Positions 22,437 to 32,599 of a stretch of DNA of 64,000 bases are shown one piece after another. The translations under genes and the position numbers were made by a program. Position 1 is the first letter of the stretch. Each line of letters starts with the position of its first letter. The stretch covers positions 391,276 to 455,275 of the forward strand of contig NW_017804476.1 of the NCBI RefSeq assembly GCF_001625305.1, written 5' to 3'. The notes beneath the pieces were generated by a model that saw nothing but the letters and a program-made list of their open reading frames with translations, had not been told where the DNA came from and did not search any database. The stretch comes from Branchiostoma belcheri (taxonomy: Eukaryota > Chordata > Leptocardii > Amphioxiformes > Branchiostomatidae).

Positions 22437-22831
22437 GGCCATGTTGATTTGATTACATGGATGACATCCTCTGGGAACCCCAAAACTGATGCGCGCGTGC
22501 GAATAAAAAAAAAGTTTTGCAAAAAAAAAAGTTGCTTTCATTATGAAATCTACGTGGTCATGAAGGTTAAACAAAGGGCACAAGAGTATCGTTTGGCGAA
22601 TAATCTACTCTTCAAATTCATTTCTTTACATTTTCGCCTTTTTTGTTTGAATTTGGCATTCTACGACATTGGTATCGTTTTCAAATATTTTTTTGCAACT
22701 TACGGTTTAAATTTGCTCATTTTGCAACTGTTTTATATAATTTACAGTATGGTTGAAAACTTTTTTTTTTGGAAACGGCCGAAAATTCATGCGCGCGCGG
22801 ATGTCATCCATATAATCAAATCAACATGGCC
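22437..22831 (+). mobile_element. Harbinger-like MITE, complete (395 bp)
   Basis: TTA flanks both ends (22434-22436, 22832-22834). Termini are GGCCATGTTGATTTGATTAC and AATCAAATCAACATGGCC. Subterminal blocks are ATGGATGACATCC and GGATGTCATCCAT. It lies only 24 bp to the right of the foldback element. Its interior is partly palindromic (TCATGCGCGCGCGG versus TGATGCGCGCGTGC). Confidence 0.85.
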
Positions 22832-22889
22832 TTACACAGTATGTTGTAACAGTGGGGTTCAAGCACCACTAACTGATCCATTCCAACCT

Positions 22890-22958
22890 TTTAGAGTAGT
22901 GGTTAGTGCACTATAGTGTCGTAAGTTGGCTGTCCGTGTTCAATTCCCGGGAGTCAGG
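22890..22958 (+). mobile_element. tRNA-like SINE head
   Basis: TAGAGTAGTGGTTAGTGC resembles box A, and GTGTTCAATTCCCGG about 35 nt downstream resembles box B. The segment directly abuts the inverted-repeat element that follows and is probably a decayed tRNA-derived SINE. Confidence 0.45.
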
Positions 22959-23656
22959 GGTTTTCCTGTTTCTACTTGCACCTATTATTATTGTTTCACT
23001 GTGGCTCAAGTGTTGGGAATACTCACCACAGTATATATATAGGGAACGGGTTTTCTGCGCGTGAAAAATAAAAGTCCCCAAAATATGTTAGAAAATATGC
23101 AGTACCAAATTCTTAGGCAGGAAAATGTTGTACTTTGGTATAATTTTCCCCTTCGTTTGGCAAAATTATTGTTTGAAAATGTAAGTCCCTTGGGAATAAG
23201 CTAATTTGCGTACCTTACATGAAACCTGAACTTTCGAAAATCACTTGAATTTGTCAGAAATACATGGAAAAGTTACTAGTATAAGGTTTTGTACTGTAAA
23301 ATGTAACAATTTGAAGCTTTTCTTGATTCCAGTTTGACTTCATGCTTTTTTAAACAAATTCTTTCACGGGCAAATTTCAACCTTTTTTTGCGCATGAACA
23401 GTACCTTTCAAAATCACCTGAAATCACAGAGAAATTGACAGAACAAGGCTATGTAGTGTAGAATGCAAGCAAAATGATGTTAAAGTTTATTTCTTGTCTT
23501 TTTTCCAACTTTTAAGGTTAAAACAGCAAAAAGTTTTTAAATCCCTTGGGAATCAGCTAATTTGCATATTTTCACCCGCAAATTTTTCACGCGCACAAAA
23601 CCCCATCTCCCACAGTGAAAGAAATAGGGTGCAAGTAGAAACAGCAAAACCGCTGA
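22954..23656. mobile_element. TIR element, about 700 bp, non-coding
   Basis: The left end TCAGGGGTTTTCCTGTTTCT plus ACTTGCACC is mirrored on the right by GGGTGCAAGTAGAAACAGC and AAAACCGCTGA, over about 45 bp up to the CACTGTGG block. Inside, TCCCTTGGGAAT[AC]AGCTAATTTGC occurs twice in the same orientation (about 23190 and 23540). No transposase is seen. Confidence 0.6.
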
Positions 23657-23706
23657 CCACCAGGAATATGGAACCCGGACAGGCAGCTTACGTATACTCA
23701 GATTAT

Positions 23707-23930
23707 GGCCCGGTTTACACGACGCAGCACTACGTGTTTTGTGCGACAGATTTTTGTAGCGTGTAAACAACCTGCACCACCGCCGCGCGGCGGTTTTCCT
23801 GTAAAATGACGTGCAGTGCCACAGGTTGTTTACACGCTAAAAAATCTGTTGCACAAAACACGCAGTGCGGCGCCACGTGCGCGTTGTTCCACGCCTTACA
23901 CAAATAAACGACGCACGTGTAAACCGGGCC
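23707..23930. mobile_element. Palindromic MITE with GGCCCGG ends, TAT duplication
   Basis: Termini are GGCCCGGTTTACACG and CGTGTAAACCGGGCC, flanked on both sides by TAT (23704-23706 and 23931-23933). A second inverted pair, GTGTAAACAACCTG / CAGGTTGTTTACAC, lies inside, so the whole folds into a stem about 100 bp long with a GC-rich centre (CCGCCGCGCGGCGG). Confidence 0.75.
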
Positions 23931-24216
23931 TATGCCAAAAGGTCTGGACCCGTTGGAACGGATCAGTTAGCGGCGCTTGAACGCCGCTGTTACAACGTCA
24001 AACTTTTTCTACACTCCTTTTCCAATGCTTTGTCCCTTTTTACTCACAACATCACTCCGCTCGATCACACACCCTTTCCCTGCATTGAAACAACTTTCTC
24101 AAACACTTGAGTTAAACTTGCATGGCACATCACACTTTTCTAGACTCCTTCTCCAATGTAAGTTCAGGCAGTCAGTAGACAGTTTTCAGTGTTAAAGTGT
24201 GAAAATTTGGGAAGTC

Positions 24217-24865
24217 TTTTCCCGCCAAAAAAAAACTAATTGGCACCCTCACCTGGTTAATTAATTGGATTAAGTTTTCCCGCCAAAAAACTTAGTATAT
24301 AGAGCACTCTAACCTTGAACTTGTGCCCCCCTCCCCACTCTTCCTGCCCACCTCCCACACTTCTTCCACAACTCAGAGTATGTTAGTTACACTGTTCTCG
24401 GACTTCTTCGCACATGTAGTCACTCTGCTACACAAACACTTTGTTGATCGAGTGCAGTTTTTCCACCACTTAGACTTAGGAATAATCTCGGGCTCTCCTG
24501 GTCAGTCAATTGCACTGGTATACTGATGTGTCGAAGCATCAATGTCTCCGAAAAGACATCCCCCGGGGAGTACACTTAGTGCATTGACTGACCAGGAGAG
24601 CGAGAGATTATTCCTAAGTCTAAGTGGTGGAAAAACTGCACTCAATCAACAAAGTGTTTGTGTAGCAGAGTGACTACATGTGCGAAGAAGTCCGAGAACA
24701 GTGTAACTAACATACTCTGAGTTGTGGAAGAAGGGCAGGAAGAGTGGGGAGGGGGGCACAAGTTCAAGGTTGGAGTGCTCTATATACTAAGTTTTTTGGC
24801 GGGAAAACTTAATCCAATTAATTAACCAGGTGAGGGTGCCAATTAGTTTTTTTTTGGCGGGAAAA
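24217..24865. mobile_element. Long foldback element, 649 bp, with E2F-like sites at its ends
   Basis: Arms of about 295 bp are near-perfect inverted copies around a centre at about 24541; the loop is about 55 nt. The element starts TTTTCCCGCCAAAA and ends with its complement, and each arm carries a second copy about 58 bp further in (24275-24288 and 24794-24807). These four sites match the E2F consensus TTTSSCGC. There is no coding sequence. Confidence 0.85.
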
Positions 24866-24879
24866 CGGACTGGCAAGAC

Positions 24880-25600
24880 AATTTAAGTGCCAACAAAGGT
24901 CCAAATCGACAATTTTGAAGAGGATAGCTATGAAATTAATGTGGCAGGCTAAGATACTTTTTGGGCAATTTGGCTACAAAAAATAACATGACTTCAGGAT
25001 ACGTGGCATTGAAAAGGCCGACTAAGATACAAAGTTTTTTGGCACGAGAATTTAGAAGTATACGGGTCGAAAACAACAATTTTGGGGCAATTTGGCATTC
25101 CACTATACGATATAAAGAAGATAAAAATGTGGAGTTAGTTCAAAGCTTTTTGGCGGGAGAATTTAACTGTATAGGTCCAAAGCGACAATTTTGGGGCAAT
25201 TTGGCATATTCAACTAAATAAGAAAAATTTTTCAGTGATGCTTAACATGAATTCAGGATAAAAATGTGGAATTGAAGCAGCCGACAAGTTTTTTTGGCAA
25301 GAGAACTTGAAAGTGTAAGGGTCCAAAGCAACAATTTTTGGGCAATTTGGCATTCAAATGTACAATATGAAGAGGTTTTTTGCCAGGAGAATTTCACTCA
25401 ATTTACAGGTTCACAGATACTAAGTGAATAAGTTCTGTGCAATTTGGCATATTCAGCTACACAATGTGAATTCAGAATAACGAGAAATAAGAGCGGCCGG
25501 CTAAGATACTAAGTATTTGGCGGGAGAATTTAAGTGTTAAGGTCCAAAATGACAGTTTGGGGGCAATTTGGCATTCAATTATATAATACAAAGAATTTTA
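24880..25600 (+). repeat. Degenerate tandem repeat, roughly 110-180 bp period
   Basis: The phrases TTTTGGGGCAATTTGGCAT and TTTTTGGCGGGAGAATTTAA alternate about five times with variable spacing. Each period also contains GGTCCAAA and AAGATAC or TAAGTA. It abuts the foldback, whose ends share the TTTTGGCGGGA[AG]AA word. Confidence 0.65.
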
Positions 25601-26504
25601 ATTTTTAAGACATTTAATTTTTGTCGTGGAAGTAAAGCTGACAGCTTTGATTAACAATAAATGGCTCCTCATAGAAAAAAAGGCAGAGTAGAGAGAAAAG
25701 GGCAAGAGAGAAATGCGGGAGCATGCATGCGGAGTGTTGTGTTGTGTTGTGTTAATAAGGAAACCATACTCACACCTCCCCATCTTCTTTTACACACTCA
25801 GGTTGTCTCAGATCTGCCAACAAAAGTCTGGTCCTTCATTCTGCTATAGTCTGGTCTCCGGATCATCCACAATGTCGTCTTGAAGACAGAGAACACAAGT
25901 CAGTGTATTGAAAGCAACGATTGGCATGCTAAGAAAATGTTTACAATGTTGTGCTATGGTCACACCAATTTTATCAAAGATTTTTGCAGAATTTCAATAA
26001 AGCAATGCAGTCTAGGCAAAACAATTTTAATCCTCCTGGCATCCTTTGATACTCCAAATACTAATGCGAGCCACAAATTCAACTTCTGAAACTGGGCTGG
26101 TTCACAATTCTGACAATGAATTTTAAACTTTCAATCAAATCACTGCATGGATTAATAGAAAAATTTACAGTAGCAACAAAGTCAAGGACTTTGCTTCATC
26201 TGCTGGTGCCAAAATGTCAGCATTTCTTTTTTTGGAAATCATAAAAAAAATCAAGCAGGCAAATCTGAGAACCAAGAAAGACCATTCAAATCGGATTGGT
26301 CTAAGATTCACTGTAAATTAGGATTTTTCATAGTACTTTCGTATTCACGGTTTTCACGGTCACTTTTCTGCCACGAACTTATCATAACCGTGAACAAATA
26401 ATTTGTCAACTTTCTTTTTGCTGCACCTGCTGCCTCCACATAAAGTGATTCACAGTAATTTGTGTATCACCAACTGCAGGAAATATTGCCTGCGGCAAAA
26501 ATTA
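25601..26504. other. Intergenic, no gene seen
   Basis: There are short chance frames only. No repeat copy or splice pattern was recognised. Confidence 0.35.
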
Positions 26505-28420
26505 GGCCTAACAAAATAAATGTTGTGTTTCCTATTACAGTCCAGAAAAAATTAGGGTCGGTAGGTAGGGATTCCCTTTTTTTTTTTTTTNNNNNNNNNN
26601 NNNNNNNNNNNNNNNNNNNNNNNNNNNNNNNNNNNNNNNNNNNNNNNNNNNNNNNNNNNNNNNNNNNNNNNNNNNNNNNNNNNNNNNNNNNNNNNNNNNN
26701 NNNNNNNNNNNNNNNNNNNNNNNNNNNNNNNNNNNNNNNNNNNNNNNNNNNNNNNNNNNNNNNNNNNNNNNNNNNNNNNNNNNNNNNNNNNNNNNNNNNN
26801 NNNNNNNNNNNNNNNNNNNNNNNNNNNNNNNNNNNNNNNNNNNNNNNNNNNNNNNNNNNNNNNNNNNNNNNNNNNNNNNNNNNNNNNNNNNNNNNNNNNN
26901 NNNNNNNNNNNNAGTTTGTATATACAGGGATCTCCCCAGAAATTCAGAGCAGGGTGGAGGAGGGTGCGAAGGGAGGTCTGGAGGGGGTTTTCCCTCCCCT
27001 CCAGGGGGGGGGGGAAGCTATTGCATTTTGTCTTTTCCAAACACAAATGGAGGTCATTTCCTGCAACTTCAGTTCTACATTTTCTGTACAACTGCAGATG
27101 TATAAGGCAGTAGAAAGGTTCAAGATCTGTACTTAATTATCCTCATGTTCAAAAAAAATTCTATTATCACCCTTAATTTTGAAAAAATTGGGCATAGGTT
27201 CCCCGGATGACCCCTAACCGGGGGCCAACGGTGCTTCCACAAGTTCAACAAGTGAAAAATACATGAATACAAAAATGTAACATGTATTTACTACCTGGAA
27301 CTTGGAGCAATTTATTCCAAAGATGTTAACTGACATTAATATATTAAAAACTAAACCAAATCCTATTTCTCAAACAAATCACATATTGACACAGCTGAAC
27401 AAATAAAAATGTGATCATGTTTATAAACTCCACTCAAAAACAATTTTTGAGAGACACTCGGGTCACGGTACTAAGCGTGATAATCTCTAATATCTCATCT
27501 GATTCTCCCAATATGTAAAGGGTCTTTACAATGACAGCATCCAACCGCACATACATAGAAACAACAATATTACACAAGAAACCAATTAATTCGGAAAATT
27601 TCTCAGTAATGTTTGAAAATTAACCTTACTAAAATATAACTGAATTTTTATTTCAGTTGTAGCCGAAAAAATATTTTTCATGCGTTTAAAGTATCGTTTT
27701 AGCACTGTAATATGTACTTATTACATGTATCTATACATTTGGATGCTATCTTGACCTTTGACCATTGTTATTGTGAAAACAGGTCGGCCATGTTGTCTTT
27801 CTCGCCGTGAATTTTCGAGCCGTTTTTTCGAGCAAATTTCAACCGTTTTAAACATTTTACGGCCTCAAAAACTCATATAACGAGGAAAACAAGTTGTAGT
27901 TGTTATTTTCATGCGTAACATTTCTTCTGGGGATGGATTATTTTTCCGTCGAGCTGCCGAAAACTTAGCGCCATGCCGCAACCATGCGGTCGGGCGCGGC
28001 CGGCCGGCGGGAGTTTTACTTTGTATCGGTGAGCTTTCGCGATGTAAACAAAGACAGTCGGAGTTGTTTACAGAAAATTTTGTTGTGAAACGCCAGCGGG
28101 GTGTCAGATTTTCTACCAATGACAACGTTTTCTTTGCGGCGTCATGGCGAGATCGACAATTCATCGTCAATTCACAGGATTGTGCCAACAATGGAAATTA
28201 TGAATAGCGGCCCGACCCGTGCAATTAGCGCTCGATCCACGCCGCCCGACCGAAGAAAATTGTAATGACGAGCACATTTATCGGGGATAAAACCCCCAAT
28301 TTTGAAAACCGACCGCTAGCCGCTCAAAATTTTTGGTCGGCCCCAAAAAAGGCTAGGGTCGGGGGGTTTTTCATAGGGTCGGTCGGGTAACCGGAAACAC
28401 AACATTTTTTTTCCTAGGCC
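26505..28420. mobile_element. Large Harbinger-like element, 1.9 kb, containing an assembly gap
   Basis: TTA lies directly outside both ends (26502-26504 and 28421-28423). The left end GGCCTAACAAAATAAATG plus TTGTGTTTCC is mirrored at the right by GGAAACACAACATTTTTTTT and CCTAGGCC. TAGGGTCGGTAGG / GGGTCGGTCGGG blocks follow inside. No transposase is readable, but 322 nt are unknown. A GC-rich patch (27940-28250) with CGGGCGCGGCCGGCCGGC gives overlapping frames on both strands that I cannot assign. Confidence 0.65.
26591..26912. other. Assembly gap, 322 N
   Basis: The gap follows a run of T, so it probably reflects a hard-to-assemble homopolymer or repeat. Reading frames drawn across it have no meaning. 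Confidence 0.99.
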
Positions 28421-28844
28421 TTACTTAAGGTATAACTGTCAATTGTGAATTAAAGATCTAGGTAAGTTCCTCGGTACTGTTACAAAATGTTATCGGCCAG
28501 ATGTCTTAACTTACAACATACCATATAGCAAAAAAAATTGTGTCAAACAGGTATGATATTTTGGTATTAAATGCAGTGAAGGTTTGTCTTCAAATTTAAA
28601 TTCTGTCAGGAAGATGTGCTATAATCTATTTCTATCTTTGAAGAATTTGACTTCTTTGTCTTTGAATTTAGACAAAGTGGGCAAAACCTCATGATATGAC
28701 ACATTCCATCATCAAGAAAAAAACACTGCAGAACACTTTTCTTCACTGATCTGTCAGACTGTAGAATCTGACACAAGATAAATCATACCTGTTTATGTTT
28801 GGGGAGCATTAAGTTTATACATAATTTTATATCAGTGTTAATTT

Positions 28845-29226
28845 GTATTACTAAGTGTCGTATTGAATGATATTCAGGGAATGCTGATATGGAACAAGTA
28901 CTTGAAGAGACGGAATGCGGAACGACCCCGCTGTTAGAACTTTGTGATACAGAACCGTGTTCTATGCGAATAGAACCGCGTTCTTTTGAGAACTGGCAGC
29001 TAGTTTTTAGTTGTTTTCAAGTGCTCACCAGTGGGAGGTGGTGCTGAGCGCTGCTGGCCCGCCACCCTGAGGAAATACTGATTTAAAGGGCCGAAATTTC
29101 CATTGAAGGGTGGAATCAGCTGAGGATCCCACTGGTGAGGCCACGAGACCTTTATAGTCTTTGTGTGTATTTTTAAACTGTATTACTAAGTGTCGTATTG
29201 AATGATATTCAGGGAATGCTGATATG
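28845..29226 (+). repeat. Pair of identical 47-bp direct repeats
   Basis: The 47-bp segment beginning GTATTACTAAGTGTCG and ending GGGAATGCTGATATG occurs at 28845-28891 and 29180-29226 without a mismatch. Between them lies an inverted pair, CTCACCAGTGGGA (29026) and TCCCACTGGTGAG (29127), bounding about 115 bp. Confidence 0.8.
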
Positions 29227-30601
29227 TTAATCAAAGAATATACAACCGATATATATCTAGTAGTTTGTTTGGAAAGTGTCAGGCAAGTAAAAGTCTTACT
29301 GAAGTGTGAAATTCAATGTGGTTCGCATTGTCTATTGACTGAGCATCAGTCCATCCCAGTTAAAATACTGTTTAGTTGAAATTAAACTTAAAAAGCATGG
29401 AAACATCCAAATTTCTCAAATATTTTGGTAGGAAATTGATGCTATTTGCAAATTAAACCAAATAAAGCTGAATATCACATGCTTTATTTTTTCTTTTGGA
29501 GTGTATAGCTTCTACTGACTGTCTTTACTGAAGAAAAGAAGTGAATGCTTCTGTAAATGTCTGATAGTTTTCAAAATCTCTCCAATTGCTTGAGTAACAG
29601 TTTTCTGCTGAATATGCATCTCATCACCTGCATGTTTAACCTCCATCGAATCAGATGTACTTATAGCTACATCTGATTACAATTTACAAAAAAAGGATGT
29701 AACCAACCTCAAAACATAAAAGAAAAGCTGAGGAAGACAGTGATTCAGTCGAAAATTTCTGGTGAGTCAAATTTTGAGTTGGAGAACAGTTTAAGTTTTT
29801 CATAATGTAATTTACCAACTCAGATGAACTTTCATGCTAACCTCAAAACATGTTAATTTCAATACAGACAAAACTGTCACTGATGCCACTATGTAGGTTT
29901 AACCTTTGTAACATGTCAACCTTTGAAATGTACGTTTGGAAATACAAACTTACCAGTTCAATGTCTGGGTCTTCTTCTGTGCTGTGTCTCAAATGTTCTG
30001 TGTCTTCAAGTCAACTGGTTTGCAAAGCCCTCATTTGGTCTGCATTGGACAGGAGTCGCTGGTCATCACAGGTTTCTCCCAGTCAGCACAGGAACGTCAG
30101 GACACACCTACACGTAATAAGGAAAGGATAATTAGTGTGATGCAAAAACATCTCTTATTCAACACTGAATGACCATTAAATGATAGATAAGAAACTTTAA
30201 CAATTGAACTATCCCTTTGCTTATCAATAAATCTGATGTAGAAAAATGACAAATGGTGTAGCATTGATGAAAAAATACAGGCTGTGTGTTATTTCTTTAA
30301 AGATACAGTGACTGTAATTCTGACATATTAGCAACAGAAAGAAGTTCACCAAGTACTCGAATATACAGATATAACAAGTCACACACTTTCCTCAAAATTT
30401 GAGTCAAATACACCATGCAAGTGGAATTTGCAAAATGCAAAACTAAGATTTTTTTCACCTGATATTCTTCTAGGGTCTTCTGGGGTCACCTGGTCTGGTC
30501 TGGTCCAATCCAGTCTTGTCAGGTTCAGACAGGAATCATCACTACTGCATCAGTCAGCAGACACCTAACTATGTAGAGATACCAAGTTACACACTTGTCT
30601 C

Positions 30602-31013
30602 TAGTGATGCATAGTATTACCTAAACCCAATTTTAGGTTCAGGTCCAGGTTCAAGTCCAGAGGTTTAGGTTCAGTTCCGAACTTGTAAGTCCGGACCTAG
30701 AACCCCATGGCATGGCATATACAAAATTGCATGTTGGGAACCTTGCAATGTTGTCTGGGGGAAACTTTGGCCACATAACCACATGGAGGCCGGTACTTGA
30801 CGATGCCCGATGGCAATGTTTTCTTCGTTTTGCAGCAAAGATTTTACAATCTACAGAAGGTTTTAGGTGGTTTGGAAAGAAAAGGGGTATGTGAAATGGT
30901 CTTTTATGGTAATAAGTCCGGTCTCGGTTCTTGACTTTTAGGTTTTTTTGGACTTGAACCTAAACATTCTTACAAGTCCGGATCCAAGTCCAGTGAACCG
31001 GTATGTATCACTA
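30602..31013 (+). mobile_element. hAT-like MITE, copy 1, 8-bp target duplication
   Basis: A perfect CTTGTCTC lies on both sides (30594-30601, 31014-31021). Termini are TAGTGATGCATA and TATGTATCACTA. The interior includes GGTTTAGGTTCAGTTCC, GGAGGCCGGTACTTGACGAT and GACTTGAACCTAAAC, shared with copies at 42398-42794 and 43755-44158. The 8-bp duplication identifies the hAT superfamily. No transposase is present. Confidence 0.85.
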
Positions 31014-32084
31014 CTTGTCTCAGATAATCAAGTAAATGGTATGCAAAATGCAGAGTTCCAATTTTCCTTACCTGGCCTGATACTCCTGTATCCGATCACT
31101 TGGTGCCTCTGCCATCACAAGTCTGATCTCATCTGGACAGAAACACTTGCAGAGCTGGCAAACCCTCAGCACACAGCTACGTCACTACAGAATCACATGA
31201 AAACAAGGTCAAGTTACAAGGTGTTATCAGCCCTGTCATACACAGACAATAAAAAACTTAACAACTACTAGTAGACCAGAAACTTTTGATGCCATTTTTG
31301 AAGAGCTTTAAAGTCATGTTTAAAACATACAGCTAAAACTTAAATCACCTAACTGTAAAAAAAATAATCAATTTAGGGTATTGATGAGAAAAATTGTACC
31401 CAGGAGACTTGTCATATAACAACTTTCAAGTCTTCCTATGCATTTGTAGACACTCAAGGGTACTCTGTACAGTTGGTTTAATTTAACACAATGTCATGTA
31501 TGTGAATATTACACTAACTTTACACATGTACATAAAATTTAGAGGTTTACATGTATTTTTAATTTCATAAACTTGAGAATGTTCGATGTTTAATTAGTTG
31601 GCTCTATGATTAAACAAAACACAAATCAGATGCATGTAACAACACTACAGAATTCCTATCCAATACCTAAAATTATTGAAGCTTAAAAATCAGACTTTAG
31701 GGCAAAAAATGAAGATTTGGGGGTTGACACAGAACCTGAATGTTACAAGTACATGTTTTTTTAATCAGGAAAAAAGGCTGGCAAATCCAAGAAACAACAA
31801 GTTAACGTGGTGTTTCTTTGTCTGAGTCTGAAATACCTAGCCAAATGAAGAGAAATTGCATGCATATCGATAGGCAAAATTTCTAGTGTTTTCCATGAGG
31901 GAAATTCCCACAAATATTCTGCCCATGTTTCCTTTCTGTTTCACAGACAAGGGGCAAAATTATTAGACCAGGTATACAGAAACAAACGTCCATTTTTTTT
32001 TTGAAAATTTAACTCAAGAGTAGCAAAAATTATACCTAACTGTGATATTCTGGGAGAAGACGTGAAGAGTGAATATCACAGAGA

Positions 32085-32185
32085 TATATTGTCTCCTGTT
32101 ACTGTATTGCAATGTGTTTTATTCTTGATTGTAAAAGCAATTAGCGTTCGGGCATGATTTTGCGAATAAAGTTTCTATATTGAAA
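32085..32185 (+). mobile_element. LINE 3' tail fragment (plus)
   Basis: CTCCTGTTACTGTATTGCAA, AAAAGCAATTAGCGTTCGGG and GCGAATAAAGTTT match the tail at 62313-62420 (reversed) and 2505-2545. Only the 3' UTR is present. Confidence 0.65.
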
Positions 32186-32289
32186 CAACAACGACCGAAA
32201 ACTACACAAACTATCGTGTTGCATTCTCAAAGTCACGCAAATTTACCACGAATATACCGAAACGTGTTGTTATCAGTTTGTGGGAAATA

Positions 32290-32500
32290 AATTCTACGGC
32301 ACGGCTTGTTGCCTTACCTTGTGAAAACTCAGCCCTCCCCACGACCACGCCGCCATCCTTCGGGCGCCATTTTCTCGTCTTCTCCAAAATCCACCACGTC
32401 AGGAAATCCGGAATTTCTTCGCCCAAAATCCAGAAAACGGCACAACTCCGCCGTAGAAACATCCCCGAAGATTTCTTCTACGAGTTAGAATGAAGATTTT
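32290..32500 (-). promoter_or_regulatory. CpG-rich first-exon/promoter candidate
   Basis: The segment is clearly richer in CG than its surroundings and contains ATG codons in good context (AAAATGGCGC, AGGATGGCGG) upstream of the donor AAG|GTAAGG at 32318. This is the pattern of a TATA-less first exon and resembles the start of the LSM12 gene in this window (AAAATGGCGG). Three frames are possible; only the one starting MAAWSWGG joins in phase to the next candidate exon. Confidence 0.35.
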
Positions 32501-32599
32501 TCGAACTGGAAGCCGAAAATGTACCAAAAAGTTGACAAATAATTCCTGGTCTCCTCGCGTGGCTCTAACAGACGCAGACTGAGTGGACCGTACCACGTG

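Larger units (their letters stand above)
29954..32318 (-). ncRNA. Candidate spliced transcript built from C-B-A modules (minus)
   Basis: Exon-like blocks on the minus strand: a CpG-rich first-exon candidate ending at 32318 (donor GTAAGG), C' 31072-31154 (donor GTAAGG), B' 30459-30564 (donor GTGAAA) and A' 29954-30107 (donor GTAAGT). The first block can begin MAAWSWGGLSFHK and joins in phase to C', which reads LCKCFCPDEIRLVMAEAP then SDRIQEYQA. The frame ends shortly inside B' (CLLTDAVVMIPV, stop). So either a small cysteine-rich protein of about 55 residues is encoded with A' as 3' UTR, or the transcript is non-coding. B' and A' match the modules at 16829-17827. A hAT MITE sits between C' and B'. 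Exon starts other than A' and B' are guesses. Confidence 0.35.

Noticed and set aside
26462-27136. Long frames of 224 and 179 codons
   Set aside because: They run through 322 unknown bases; the real parts are short and have no domain.
27865-28207. GC-rich overlapping frames of 98 and 108 codons
   Set aside because: They overlap on opposite strands inside a transposon-like element and show no domain; a chance result of GC-rich sequence is more likely.
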